Part shown: piece after piece, positions 22,440 to 30,636 of the stretch
Position numbering within the stretch: the first letter of the stretch is position 1
How the letters are laid out: each line of letters starts with the position of its first letter
Assembly: GCF_001884735.1 (NCBI RefSeq)
Contig: NZ_MJAP01000004.1
Coordinates: 1 to 37,729 of the forward strand
Direction: 5' to 3'
DNA length: 37,729 nt
Source of the DNA: Natronohydrobacter thiooxidans
Lineage (GTDB): Bacteria > Pseudomonadota > Alphaproteobacteria > Rhodobacterales > Rhodobacteraceae
The notes under the pieces: model-generated
Database searches by the model: none
Told to the model about the DNA's origin: nothing
The model's input: the letters and a program-made list of their open reading frames with translations, nothing else
Translations under genes and position numbers: made by a program

Positions 22440-25337
22440 ATGACCCAGATCCCGCAGCCCCTCGAAGACACGCCGCTGCACAGGTCCGGCACCCCCTTCC
22501 ACGCCGCCGTCGCCGAGGCCCAGACGCTCCTGCAACGCAGCCCCGTGACCCGGCTCGATGACACGATCCAGACCATGCTGCAGATCATCGGCCAGGCTTT
22601 CCCGGCCGAGCGGAGCTATGTCTTCATGCTGCGCGATCAGGTCTTTGTCAGCAACACGCATGAATGGTGCGCTGATGGGACCGTCCCGGTTCAGGCCGAT
22701 CTGCAGAAACTGAATTACAGCACGGGCGAGCTGTTCTGGTCCGCCTTCAGAACACAGGGCTTCCTGCATCTGACCGACACTTCGGCCCTGCCGCGCAATT
22801 CCGAACTGCGCGCGATCATGACCGAGCAGGGGGTCAAGTCGCTGATCGCAGTGCCCTTCTTCCTTGACGGGGATCTTGCAGGGTTTCTGGGGCTCGATCT
22901 GTGCCGGAGAAAGCGCAATTTCACCCTGCAGGAAACCCATGCGCTGCAAGGACTGGCCGCAACTCTGGGGCTGGCGCTGAAACTGCGCGACACCGAACAG
23001 GCGCGGCTGCGGCTGGAGGCCGATCTGCGCGCGGCCAATGAGCGCGTGGCGGCAGTGATCGACGCCGCCCCCGAATTGCTGGTCGAAACCGACCGGACCG
23101 GGCTGATCGTGGCCTTTCACCAGAGCGCGCCGCTGACCTTCGCCCTCAGCCCGGTCGAGGTGATCGGCAGACCGCCCGAAGCCTTCCTGCCCGGCCATGT
23201 TGCCGCGCTGTGCCGCAAGGCGATGGCGCAGGTCGATCAGCGGGGCTGGTCCGAAACCTTCGACTACCCGCTGGAGATTGACGGCGTGACCAAGCGCTTT
23301 TCGCTGCATGCCACGGCCCGCCGCCATGCCCGGACGGGGGCGTATAAGGGCCATATGTTCGTGATCCGCGACATTACCGAAAGCTACCGCCAGACCCAGC
23401 TGAACCGGACCCTGAGCCGCGTCGCAGAGCTTTCGACCAATCTGATCATGCTGACCGATGCCCAGCGCCGCATCACCTGGATCAATCCCGCCGCCGCCGC
23501 GCGCACCGGATTGTCGCTCTCCGAGGCGCAGGGATTGCGCCCCAGCCAGATCCTGCGTTTCGCCGAATCCGATCCGGCGCTGGTGCAAAGCCTCTGCAGA
23601 CAGCTTGAGAACGGTTCGGAGGTCAATGAAGAGGTGCAGGCCCTCAGCAAGGCCGGGATGCCCTACTGGATCAACCTCAATGTGCGGCGCCTGCAAGATG
23701 CCGAAGGGCGGGCCCAGGCCTTCATGGTCGTCGCCAGCGATGTGACCGCCCAGAAACTCGCCGAAACCCGCGCCCTGCATGACCATACCACGGCGATGGA
23801 CGCGCTCAGCGAAGGCATTGCGATCATCCAGCCGGACGGGCAGATCAGCTATATCAACCCGGTCCTGCGCCGCTATCTGAAACTGCCCGAGACCCGCCAG
23901 AGCGAACCGCTGTTCTGGCATGAGATCATCCCCGACCTGTTCAACCGCGAACTGGTCGCGCTGCTGCCGCAGCTTTACGCCTCCGGCGTCTGGCGCGGCG
24001 AAGTCGCGCTGCCCGATGCCAGCCTGGGCGAACGCCATTTCGACATCTCGCTGTCGCTACAGGCCGATGGTGGGGCGCTGCTGCTCTCGCGCGACATCAC
24101 CGAACGCAAGACCGCCGAACGCGATCAGGCCCTGCTGCGCGAGCAGTTGCAGATCGCCCAGAGCCGCCAGCTTGTCGCACAACTGGCCAGCGGGCTGGCC
24201 CATGACGTGGCCAATGTTCTGGCCGTGATCACCCATGCAACCGGCATGCTGCACCCGGCGCACACGCCACAGAAAGCCACAGCCCTGTCGCGGATCGAAG
24301 CCGCCACGGCACAGGCACAGGCGCTGGTCAGCAATCTCTCACGCCTTGGCCGCCGCAGCACCGATACGGGGCGCCTCGACCTGCGCCCGCTGCTGGAACA
24401 GGCTGCCGAACTGGTCCGCCCCAGCCTCGCCAAAGGCGCGCGCATGGATCTCGACCTGCCGCAGGAGGCGGTCGAGATCCATGGCGACCGCACCGGGGTG
24501 ATGCAGGTTTTCCTCAACCTGATCCTGAACGCACGCGATGCCTTGCCCGCTCAAGCGGGTACGCCGGGCCGCATCTCGCTGCGCCTGACGCGGGTCGAGA
24601 CCGGCCCCGGCCCCGAGGCCACCGATATCGGCCAGTTGCGCGCCCACACCTCCTATGCGGTCTTCGAGATCTCGGATACCGGCGAAGGCATGACTGACGC
24701 GCATAAGGCCGCGATCTTCGCCACCTATTTCAGCACCAAGGGCGCGCAGGGTGTCGGGCTGGGGCTGAGTATCGTGGCCGATATCCTGACCGCCATGGCA
24801 GGCGCCATCCGGGTCTCCTCGCAGCCGGGGCGGGGCACGACCCTGCGGGTCTACTGGCCGACCGAGGCCATCCAGCCTATCAGCCTGCCCGCCCCGGAAG
24901 GGGCTGAAAAACCCCTTGCCGGGCGCATGATTCTGCTGGTGGATGACGATGACGCGGTACTGCAGCGGTTTTCCCGCGTGCTTGTGCGCGCCGGGGCGGA
25001 AGTCGCCAGCACCACCGATCCGCGCGACGCGCTGGCGGCCATCCGCGCGGCTCCGGGGGATTGGGATATCGTTATCACCGATCACGACATGGCGCCCATG
25101 ACCGGACCCGAGCTTGCCCGCAGAGTGCACAGGATCGACGTAAATCTGCCGATCATCCTTGCAACCGGGGCTGCTGCGTTGCAAAACGACGCGCAATCTG
25201 CGCAGACTGATATAGCGTTCCGCTTGCGAAAGCCGGTCTGCGACAATGTTCTGGTCGCCGTAATCCTTGATATTCTGTTGCGGCGCGCCCCTTTTGGCCA
25301 TTCTGCGGCATATGCTGATGCGACTTCTGATAGCTGA
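22440..25337 (+). CDS. hybrid sensor histidine kinase (GAF - PAS - PAS - PAS - kinase - receiver)
   Basis: A 965-residue cytoplasmic kinase without membrane helices. A GAF domain covers about 33-180 (QAFPAERSYVFMLRDQVFV, SLIAVPFFLDGDLAGFLGLD). Three PAS domains follow, about 205-320, 330-445 and 450-560, closing with RDITESY, ASDVTAQK and RDITERK. The dimerisation/phosphoacceptor helix is LASGLAHDVANVLAVITHA with His588. The ATPase has the N box LNLILNARDAL, G1 DTGEGM and G2 GVGLGLSI. The C-terminal receiver has DDDD near the first strand, Asp881 (VITDHDM) and Lys931 (RKP). Its end overlaps the response regulator gene, so the two form one two-component system. Signal unknown; GAF plus PAS suggests a soluble small molecule or redox/light cue. 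Confidence 0.93.
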   Translation: MTQIPQPLEDTPLHRSGTPFHAAVAEAQTLLQRSPVTRLDDTIQTMLQIIGQAFPAERSYVFMLRDQVFVSNTHEWCADGTVPVQADLQKLNYSTGELFWSAFRTQGFLHLTDTSALPRNSELRAIMTEQGVKSLIAVPFFLDGDLAGFLGLDLCRRKRNFTLQETHALQGLAATLGLALKLRDTEQARLRLEADLRAANERVAAVIDAAPELLVETDRTGLIVAFHQSAPLTFALSPVEVIGRPPEAFLPGHVAALCRKAMAQVDQRGWSETFDYPLEIDGVTKRFSLHATARRHARTGAYKGHMFVIRDITESYRQTQLNRTLSRVAELSTNLIMLTDAQRRITWINPAAAARTGLSLSEAQGLRPSQILRFAESDPALVQSLCRQLENGSEVNEEVQALSKAGMPYWINLNVRRLQDAEGRAQAFMVVASDVTAQKLAETRALHDHTTAMDALSEGIAIIQPDGQISYINPVLRRYLKLPETRQSEPLFWHEIIPDLFNRELVALLPQLYASGVWRGEVALPDASLGERHFDISLSLQADGGALLLSRDITERKTAERDQALLREQLQIAQSRQLVAQLASGLAHDVANVLAVITHATGMLHPAHTPQKATALSRIEAATAQAQALVSNLSRLGRRSTDTGRLDLRPLLEQAAELVRPSLAKGARMDLDLPQEAVEIHGDRTGVMQVFLNLILNARDALPAQAGTPGRISLRLTRVETGPGPEATDIGQLRAHTSYAVFEISDTGEGMTDAHKAAIFATYFSTKGAQGVGLGLSIVADILTAMAGAIRVSSQPGRGTTLRVYWPTEAIQPISLPAPEGAEKPLAGRMILLVDDDDAVLQRFSRVLVRAGAEVASTTDPRDALAAIRAAPGDWDIVITDHDMAPMTGPELARRVHRIDVNLPIILATGAAALQNDAQSAQTDIAFRLRKPVCDNVLVAVILDILLRRAPFGHSAAYADATSDS

Positions 25338-25965
25338 TGATCACAAATTGCTGCGCGACACGCTCGGCAGCTTCCTGGCCCAACAGGAAGACATCACCAC
25401 TGTGACCGTCGGCGACATCACCGAGGCACAACGCGCCATCGCTACCTGCGGCCCCTTCGATCTGGTGCTGCTTGATTACGGCATGCCGGGCATGGAGGCG
25501 CTCGACGGGTTGCAATCCATCCTGTCGCAGGAAAACGCCCCCGCTGTGGTGCTGATCTCGGGCATGGCCCCGCATGAGGTGGTCGAACGCGCGCTGCGCA
25601 TGGGCATTCGCGGCTTCCTGCACAAATCCATGCCAGCTTCATCCACGCTGAATGCGCTGCGTTTCATGGCGCTGGGGGAACGCTATGTGCCTGTGGATTT
25701 CATGATGGGTCAGGCCGAAAGGCGCGACACCGAGACCGCCCTCGCCCTGCCGCCCGGCATGCGTGCGCTTGCCCAGTCCCTCACGCCGCGCGAAACCGAG
25801 GTGCTGCAGGCCCTCTGCCACGGCCATACCAACAAGGAAATCGCCCGCGCCCTCGGCCTGAGCGAGCCTACGATCAAACTGCATGTGAAGACCCTCTATC
25901 GCCGCCTCGGCGTCAGCAACCGCACCCAGGCGGCGATGGTGGCGCGGTCGCAGGGGCTGTGCTGA
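25312..25965 (+). CDS. LuxR/NarL-type response regulator
   Basis: A 217-residue regulator. The receiver domain has LLIADDHKLLRDTL, the phosphoacceptor Asp55 in LVLLDYGMPGM, the Ser/Thr switch in VLISGM and Lys in GFLHKSMP. The C-terminal LuxR helix-turn-helix (about 150-215) reads LTPRETEVLQALCHGHTNKEIARALGLSEPTIKLHVKTLYRRLGVSNRTQA. The gene starts inside the 3' end of the hybrid kinase gene; ATGs at 25312 and 25318 are both possible and neither has a strong RBS, in keeping with coupling. It is presumably phosphorylated from the kinase's own receiver via relay or directly from His588. Confidence 0.92.
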   Translation: MLMRLLIADDHKLLRDTLGSFLAQQEDITTVTVGDITEAQRAIATCGPFDLVLLDYGMPGMEALDGLQSILSQENAPAVVLISGMAPHEVVERALRMGIRGFLHKSMPASSTLNALRFMALGERYVPVDFMMGQAERRDTETALALPPGMRALAQSLTPRETEVLQALCHGHTNKEIARALGLSEPTIKLHVKTLYRRLGVSNRTQAAMVARSQGLC

Positions 25966-26004
25966 ACCGCGCGCGCCAGACCAATAACCCAACAGACTGG
26001 AATC

Positions 26005-26020
26005 ACAGAGCATGTTCTGT
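26005..26020. promoter_or_regulatory. dyad ACAGA-N6-TCTGT upstream of the Hint gene
   Basis: A perfect 5+6+5 inverted repeat, 48 bases before the Hint-protein start. A second hairpin, GCTGC (26036-26040) with GCAGC (26049-26053), sits immediately before the start. Candidate operator and leader hairpin; no known regulator matched. Confidence 0.3.
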
Positions 26021-26068
26021 TAGTTTTGTGCCAAAGCTGCACAGAGAAGCAGCAGGGCAGAGGCAGGC

Positions 26069-27103
26069 ATGACACAGGCAATCCCGTTTCGCGGCGTCTT
26101 CGCGCTCCGCTGGCAGCAAACCGAAATCGATGGTCTGCGCGGCAGCGATCCCGGCTGGCCGCGGGTCGGGGCTATCTGGTCATGGCAGGGCGAAAGCCTG
26201 CGGCTGGACGGTGCGCCCTCGGTGCTGCCGCTGGCCAGCGACAGCGCGCAGGAGCGGGTGCAGACCGGCGCGCGCGCCATGGCCGAGCGCCTGAGCGGCG
26301 ACATCCGCCCCCTCCCTGCCCTCTCCGCAGACCACGACGCCCCGGCGCAGGGCTTCGTGCTGACCGACGGGGCGCGGCTCTATACTGCGCGGATCATCGC
26401 GCAGGGCGCAGACTGGCTGATCGCCTTTGAAGCGGGCCTGCCACCTGCGGGCAAGCCCTGCTGGGTCACCGCCTGTAACCTGACCAACCGGCAGAGCGCG
26501 GCGCAAAAGGTGCAGGATGTGATCTGCTTCACCTCGGATGCGATGATCTCCACCCCCGCAGGCCGCACCCCTATCGCCGATCTGCGCCCCGGCGACCGGG
26601 TGGTGACGCGCGACAATGGCGCGCAGCCGGTGCTCTGGGTCGGGCAGACCACGCTCTCGGGCCTCGCCCTGCGCCAGCATGCGCATCTGCGCCCGATCCG
26701 CCTGCGCCGCGACGCGCTCGACACAAACCTGCCCGACGAGGATCTCTGCGTCTCGCCCGCCCATCGCATCCTTGTCACCGGCCCCCGCGCCCGCGCGCTG
26801 TTCGGCTGTGACGAAGTGCTCGCCCGCGCGGGTGATCTGGTCGATTATCACCATATCGCCCCCGATTTCGCCCTGCATGGCGTAAGCTATGTGCATCTGC
26901 TGTTCGAATCCCATCAGGTCATCTTCGCCAACGGACTGGCGAGCGAGAGCTTCCACCCTGCCCTTGCCCCCGCCGCGACCCTGCGCCAGCACCGCCATGC
27001 GCTCGCGCAACTGCGTCTCGACTGGCTGGCCACGCCCGACACTTACGGCCCCACCGCCCGGCGCTGTCTGAACGCGGCCGAGGCCGCCCTTCTGGCCGCC
27101 TGA
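26069..27103 (+). CDS. Hint-domain (hedgehog/intein-like) protein
   Basis: A 344-residue protein. Residues about 152-300 are a Hint_2 domain: VICFTSDAMISTPAGRTPIADLRPGDRVVTRDNG begins with the nucleophile Cys (CFT...G..I.T..G), followed by LCVSPAHRILVTG and YVHLLFESHQVIFANGLASESFHP, the standard closing motif in Rhodobacteraceae. The N-terminal ~150 residues match nothing I recognise and contain no signal peptide or calcium-binding repeats. In related proteins the Hint domain is thought to self-process or to mark secreted proteins; whether this one cleaves is unknown. It is preceded by two small dyads. Confidence 0.85.
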   Translation: MTQAIPFRGVFALRWQQTEIDGLRGSDPGWPRVGAIWSWQGESLRLDGAPSVLPLASDSAQERVQTGARAMAERLSGDIRPLPALSADHDAPAQGFVLTDGARLYTARIIAQGADWLIAFEAGLPPAGKPCWVTACNLTNRQSAAQKVQDVICFTSDAMISTPAGRTPIADLRPGDRVVTRDNGAQPVLWVGQTTLSGLALRQHAHLRPIRLRRDALDTNLPDEDLCVSPAHRILVTGPRARALFGCDEVLARAGDLVDYHHIAPDFALHGVSYVHLLFESHQVIFANGLASESFHPALAPAATLRQHRHALAQLRLDWLATPDTYGPTARRCLNAAEAALLAA

Positions 27104-27110
27104 TCCCGCA

Positions 27111-27138
27111 TTGACACCGCCGCGCGGGCCTGTATAAG
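27111..27138 (+). promoter_or_regulatory. sigma-70-type promoter of rpsD
   Basis: A consensus -35 TTGACA (27111-27116) and a -10-like TATAAG (27133-27138) are separated by 16 bases, just after the Hint gene stop. Transcription should start near 27145, leaving a leader of about 140 bases before rpsD. Confidence 0.7.
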
Positions 27139-27147
27139 CCCGCCCAT

Positions 27148-27175
27148 CCGGGGTGCGTCTGCGCGCCCCGGTTTT
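27148..27175 (+). terminator. terminator-like hairpin at the 5' end of the rpsD leader
   Basis: CCGGGGTGCG (27148-27157) pairs with CGCGCCCCGG (27162-27171), one G-T wobble, with loop TCTG, and is followed by TTTT. It lies within the first ~30 bases of the predicted transcript, so it is either an attenuator or a 5'-stabilising hairpin. Confidence 0.5.
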
Positions 27176-27183
27176 CATTGGTG

Positions 27184-27264
27184 TTGGGGGCCCTCGCAAG
27201 AGACCGCCTGTCGTCCGGCTCATACCGGAAGAGGACAACGCCCTTCATCGCGCCCCAAAGGGCC
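27184..27264 (+). promoter_or_regulatory. possible pseudoknot in the rpsD leader (candidate S4 autoregulation site)
   Basis: TTGGGG (27184-27189) complements CCCCAA (27253-27258), and the adjoining GCCCT (27190-27194) complements AGGGC (27259-27263). The two pairings cross, so they are either alternative or form a pseudoknot. The 3' strand ends 6 bases before the RBS AAGGAG (27271-27276). A local hairpin TCCGG-N6-CCGGA lies between (27214-27229). Inferred from complementarity only. Confidence 0.4.
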
Positions 27265-27283
27265 TTAAAGAAGGAGATCAGCC

Positions 27284-27904
27284 GTGACCAAACGCACGTC
27301 TGCCAAGTACAAACTCGACCGCCGCATGGGCGAAAACATCTGGGGCCGCCCGAAAAGCCCCGTGAACAAGCGCGAATACGGCCCCGGCCAGCACGGCCAG
27401 CGCCGCAAGGGCAAACTCTCCGATTTCGGCACCCAGCTGCGCGCCAAGCAGAAGCTGAAGGGCTATTACGGCGATCTGACCGAAAAGCAGTTCCGCCGCA
27501 TCTATGCCGAAGCCGAGCGCGTCAAGGGCGATACCGGCGAGAACCTGATCGGCCTCTTGGAGCGCCGCCTCGACGCGATCATCTATCGCGCGAAATTCGT
27601 GCCGACCGTCTTTGCCGCACGCCAGTTTGTGAATCACGGCCATGTCACCGTGAACGGCACCCGCGTCAACATCCCCAGCTACCGCGTCAAGGAAGGCGAT
27701 GTCATCGCCATCCGCGACAAGTCGAAGCAACTGGCCATCGTGCTGGAAGCCGTCGCCCTGACCGAGCGCGATGTGCCCGACTATCTGGAAGTTGACCACA
27801 ACAAGATGACCGCGACCTTCGTGCGCACCCCGGCTCTGGGCGATGTGCCCTATCCGGTGCAGATGGAACCGAATCTCGTGGTCGAATTCTACGCGAAGAA
27901 CTGA
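27284..27904 (+). CDS. rpsD: 30S ribosomal protein S4
   Basis: A 206-residue primary 16S rRNA-binding protein. It opens [20 protein letters not shown], continues [19 protein letters not shown] (the S4 basic region with GPGQHG), and has the S4 RNA-binding domain [48 protein letters not shown]. Normal length. It uses a GTG start at 27284 behind AAGGAG. It has its own promoter, a long structured leader and a strong terminator, so it is a monocistronic unit here, unlike the E. coli alpha operon. Confidence 0.98.
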   Translation: MTKRTSAKYKLDRRMGENIWGRPKSPVNKREYGPGQHGQRRKGKLSDFGTQLRAKQKLKGYYGDLTEKQFRRIYAEAERVKGDTGENLIGLLERRLDAIIYRAKFVPTVFAARQFVNHGHVTVNGTRVNIPSYRVKEGDVIAIRDKSKQLAIVLEAVALTERDVPDYLEVDHNKMTATFVRTPALGDVPYPVQMEPNLVVEFYAKN

Positions 27905-27930
27905 TCTTCGCCGCATCCCCGACAATACGA

Positions 27931-27958
27931 AAGCCCCGCCAGACCGGCGGGGCTTTTT
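27931..27958 (+). terminator. rho-independent terminator of rpsD
   Basis: A perfect 10-bp stem AAGCCCCGCC (27931-27940) / GGCGGGGCTT (27946-27955) with loop AGACC and a T-run to 27958. It is 27 bases after the stop codon. The remaining bases to 28154 hold only a further perfect hairpin, GCCCGGC-GCA-GCCGGGC (28023-28039), and no gene. Confidence 0.92.
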
Positions 27959-28153
27959 GCTTGCGCGCCTGTCTCTCGGGGCACCGCGCGTCAGGGATCA
28001 TCCCTCCGCAACCATAATGCCCGCCCGGCGCAGCCGGGCAGCGCCCGCGAATGGCATGGGTGGGGGGGCGGGCCATGAGCGGGCGCTTTTCTACGGTGCG
28101 ATACGCCTTGCGCTGCCGGGAGTTCAGCCCCGAGACCAGATCCCAAGCCTGTC

Positions 28154-30607
28154 TCAGAACCGGTCGAGCAGCCGCCGCAGATAGTCCAGTTCCGCCTCGG
28201 GCCGCTCCAGCTCCGCCGAGCGGCGGCGCAATTCTTCCAGCAGATCGCGCGCGCGGCGATAGACATCCTCGCCCTGCAACAGGCTCTCCTCGGTGCCGAC
28301 CTCGCCGCCCTGATTGCGTTCGCGGCCCAGCGGGTCACGGCTCTGACCGTCCCCGGTCTCCTGCCCGGCGCGCTCGCCCTGCGGCCGTTCGCGGCTGTCC
28401 TGCGCGCGGGCCTCGTTCATCGCCCGCATCCCCTCGCGCATGGCTTCCATCGCATCGGCCTGACGGCTCAGCGCGTCGCCGGTCTCGCCATTCTCCAGTG
28501 CCTCGGCCGCCTCTTCCATCGCCCGCTGCGCGCGCTCCAGCGCCTCCAATGCAGCATCCCCCTCGGGCGTGCCTTCACCGGGCAGGGGCTGCAACTGCTG
28601 CTCGCGCAACTGATCCGCCAGCCCGCGCTGGCGCTCGGCCAGATCCCCGCGCTCGCCCTCGCCCTCTTGCCGGCCATCATCGCGGAATTCGTTCTGCAGG
28701 TCGTTGAAGGTGTCATCCGACAGATCCTGCTGCTCGCGCAGGGTCTCGCCCAGCCCTTCCATCGCCTGATCACCGGGCATGCCTTCGCCGCCCTGCCCCT
28801 CGGCCACCTGCAGATTCTCCAGAAGCGCGTTCAGTTGCGCCAGCAACTCCGCCGCCTCTTCCATGCGGCCCTCTTCCATCAGCTCCTGAATCCGGTCCAG
28901 CAACTCCTGAATCTGGTCCTGCGTGATCTCCATGCTCTCGCCATCGGGCGGGGCCTCGCCGCGCTCGCGCGGTTGTTCGGCAAGCTGGCGCATGTAATCG
29001 CGCATCGCCTCGCGCAATTCTTCCATCAATTCGGCCACTTCCGCCGGATCGGCCCCGTTGCGCACCGCCTCGTCCAGCCGTTCCTGCGCGCGGCGCAAGC
29101 GCTCGCGCGCATCGGCCAGATCGCCCTCTTCCAAGAGCACCGCCAGATCCCACATAAGCTGCGCCAGATCATCGCGGGTCTCACCGTCCAGGCCCCCCTG
29201 ATCCAGCGCCGCCAGCAGCACCTGATGGGTTTCCATATAGCGGATCCGCGCCTCGGGCGAGCGGAACGCCTCCTGCGGGCGATGCGCAATCGCGCGCAAG
29301 ATCTCATCCACCCGCGCCGCATTCGCCCGCGTCCACAATAGGTCACGGCGCAATTCGATCACCGCCGCGGCCATCGGGTCGAAAAACCGCCGCCCCGGCA
29401 GGATCATCTGCGTGGCAGGCGTTTCGCCAATCTGCCCGCGCGCATCCTCGACCGTGAACGCAATCGTCACCGGCAGATTGGCCCAGGCGTGCTGCGAGAA
29501 ATCCTCCAGAAACGCGTCCTCAATCACCGCGCGCGAGCCTGAGGCAGGCATCGGCAAGGGCAGCACCAGTGCCGCGCGCGGTTCGGGATCGGGGGCCAGT
29601 CCGAAACGGCGCTCGACCGCATCCAGATCCAGCGCCACATGCACCTCGCCCCCGGTCACACCGTAATCATCCGAAGCCGTGAAATCCTGCCGCATCACGC
29701 CGCCGCGTTCGCGCGCGGCCAGCCCCACAAGCTGCACCTGCGGCGGCTGATCGACCAGCGCCGTCACTTCCCAGTCGCGCCCCGCCGGGCCCCGGATCGA
29801 CAACCGCCCCGAACGCTCGATCTCGAAATCCTGCGCCATCTCGGTTGGGTCCACCTCGCCGCGATCCGACAGGCTTTCGCTGACCGACATCACGCCCTGC
29901 TGACCGTAGAAGCGCACCGTGACGCGACTGCCCTGCGGCAATTGCAGCGTGGGCCGCTCCACTTCGTTCAGATACAGGCTCGGGCGCCCGGTATAGGCAG
30001 GCGGCTGCACCCAGGCTTCCCAGCTCGGCCCCAGCGCCACGGCTTCTGCCCGGCCGGGGATCTGCGCGATCTCGGTGATTTCCGTCACCCGCGAGGGTGC
30101 GCCGAAAGCCAGCGCCACCACAAACGCCGTCAGCGCGACATAGCGCAGCCCGAACCTGTCGCGCGAGGCAAGCCGCAGATCGCCGGGCACGGCGCGCGCC
30201 GCCGTCAGCCGCGCCTGCATCCGCGCCAGATGCGCCAGCCAGACCCGGCGCGAGGCCGCATCGCCCGCGCCAATCGCCTGTTCATCCGCCAATGTCGACA
30301 AGGGCCGCCCCGGCATCGACGCATCCAGCCGCGCGGCGGCATCGGCCCGCGTGGGGATCGTCAGCCGCCACGCGCCCCAGCCGAAAGCCACCAGCAGCGC
30401 CAGCACCGCCCCCAGCGCGCCCCACATCGCCCAGAGCGGCGGCACCACATCCTGCAGGCCGAAGCCCAATGCGGCAACCAGCAGCAGCGCCAGTGTGGTA
30501 AAGGGCCAGAAGCAGCGCGCCAGCCGCTCGGCCCAAAGCCCCGCCAGCGTGCCCCGCAAAGCGCGGGTCAGGGCCGGATTGGGGTCTTGGCGGCGGCTTT
30601 TGAACAT
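28154..30607 (-). CDS. TIGR02302 / DUF4175 family membrane protein
   Basis: An 817-residue protein. It has two N-terminal membrane helices (about 33-51 and 57-78), a third near 155-172, a soluble middle region (YVQPPAYTGRPSLYLNE-like segment at about 200), and a long C-terminal half (about 480-817) of Glu/Gln/Arg/Ala-rich coiled coil, for example LMEELREAMRDYMRQLAEQ. This is the layout of alphaproteobacterial TIGR02302 proteins, of unknown function, presumably anchored in the inner membrane with the large part in the periplasm. It is 29 bases after lysA, in the same direction, at the end of the argH-lysA transcription unit. Confidence 0.88.
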   Translation of the reverse strand: MFKSRRQDPNPALTRALRGTLAGLWAERLARCFWPFTTLALLLVAALGFGLQDVVPPLWAMWGALGAVLALLVAFGWGAWRLTIPTRADAAARLDASMPGRPLSTLADEQAIGAGDAASRRVWLAHLARMQARLTAARAVPGDLRLASRDRFGLRYVALTAFVVALAFGAPSRVTEITEIAQIPGRAEAVALGPSWEAWVQPPAYTGRPSLYLNEVERPTLQLPQGSRVTVRFYGQQGVMSVSESLSDRGEVDPTEMAQDFEIERSGRLSIRGPAGRDWEVTALVDQPPQVQLVGLAARERGGVMRQDFTASDDYGVTGGEVHVALDLDAVERRFGLAPDPEPRAALVLPLPMPASGSRAVIEDAFLEDFSQHAWANLPVTIAFTVEDARGQIGETPATQMILPGRRFFDPMAAAVIELRRDLLWTRANAARVDEILRAIAHRPQEAFRSPEARIRYMETHQVLLAALDQGGLDGETRDDLAQLMWDLAVLLEEGDLADARERLRRAQERLDEAVRNGADPAEVAELMEELREAMRDYMRQLAEQPRERGEAPPDGESMEITQDQIQELLDRIQELMEEGRMEEAAELLAQLNALLENLQVAEGQGGEGMPGDQAMEGLGETLREQQDLSDDTFNDLQNEFRDDGRQEGEGERGDLAERQRGLADQLREQQLQPLPGEGTPEGDAALEALERAQRAMEEAAEALENGETGDALSRQADAMEAMREGMRAMNEARAQDSRERPQGERAGQETGDGQSRDPLGRERNQGGEVGTEESLLQGEDVYRRARDLLEELRRRSAELERPEAELDYLRRLLDRF

Positions 30608-30636
30608 GCGGCCTCGTTGCAGATCAGATCATGGCG

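Noticed and set aside
21957..24038. 693-residue minus-strand open frame under the sensor kinase
   Set aside because: Runs antisense through the kinase and overlaps map in another frame; low-complexity shadow composition.
26011..26031. Alphaproteobacterial LexA box GTTC-N7-GTTC
   Set aside because: GTTC is present but the second half reads TTTG, two mismatches, and the downstream gene is not an SOS gene.
26895..26915. tRNA T-loop-like GTTCGAATC
   Set aside because: Lies inside the Hint gene coding sequence (LFESHQ) and no acceptor stem or anticodon arm can be built around it.
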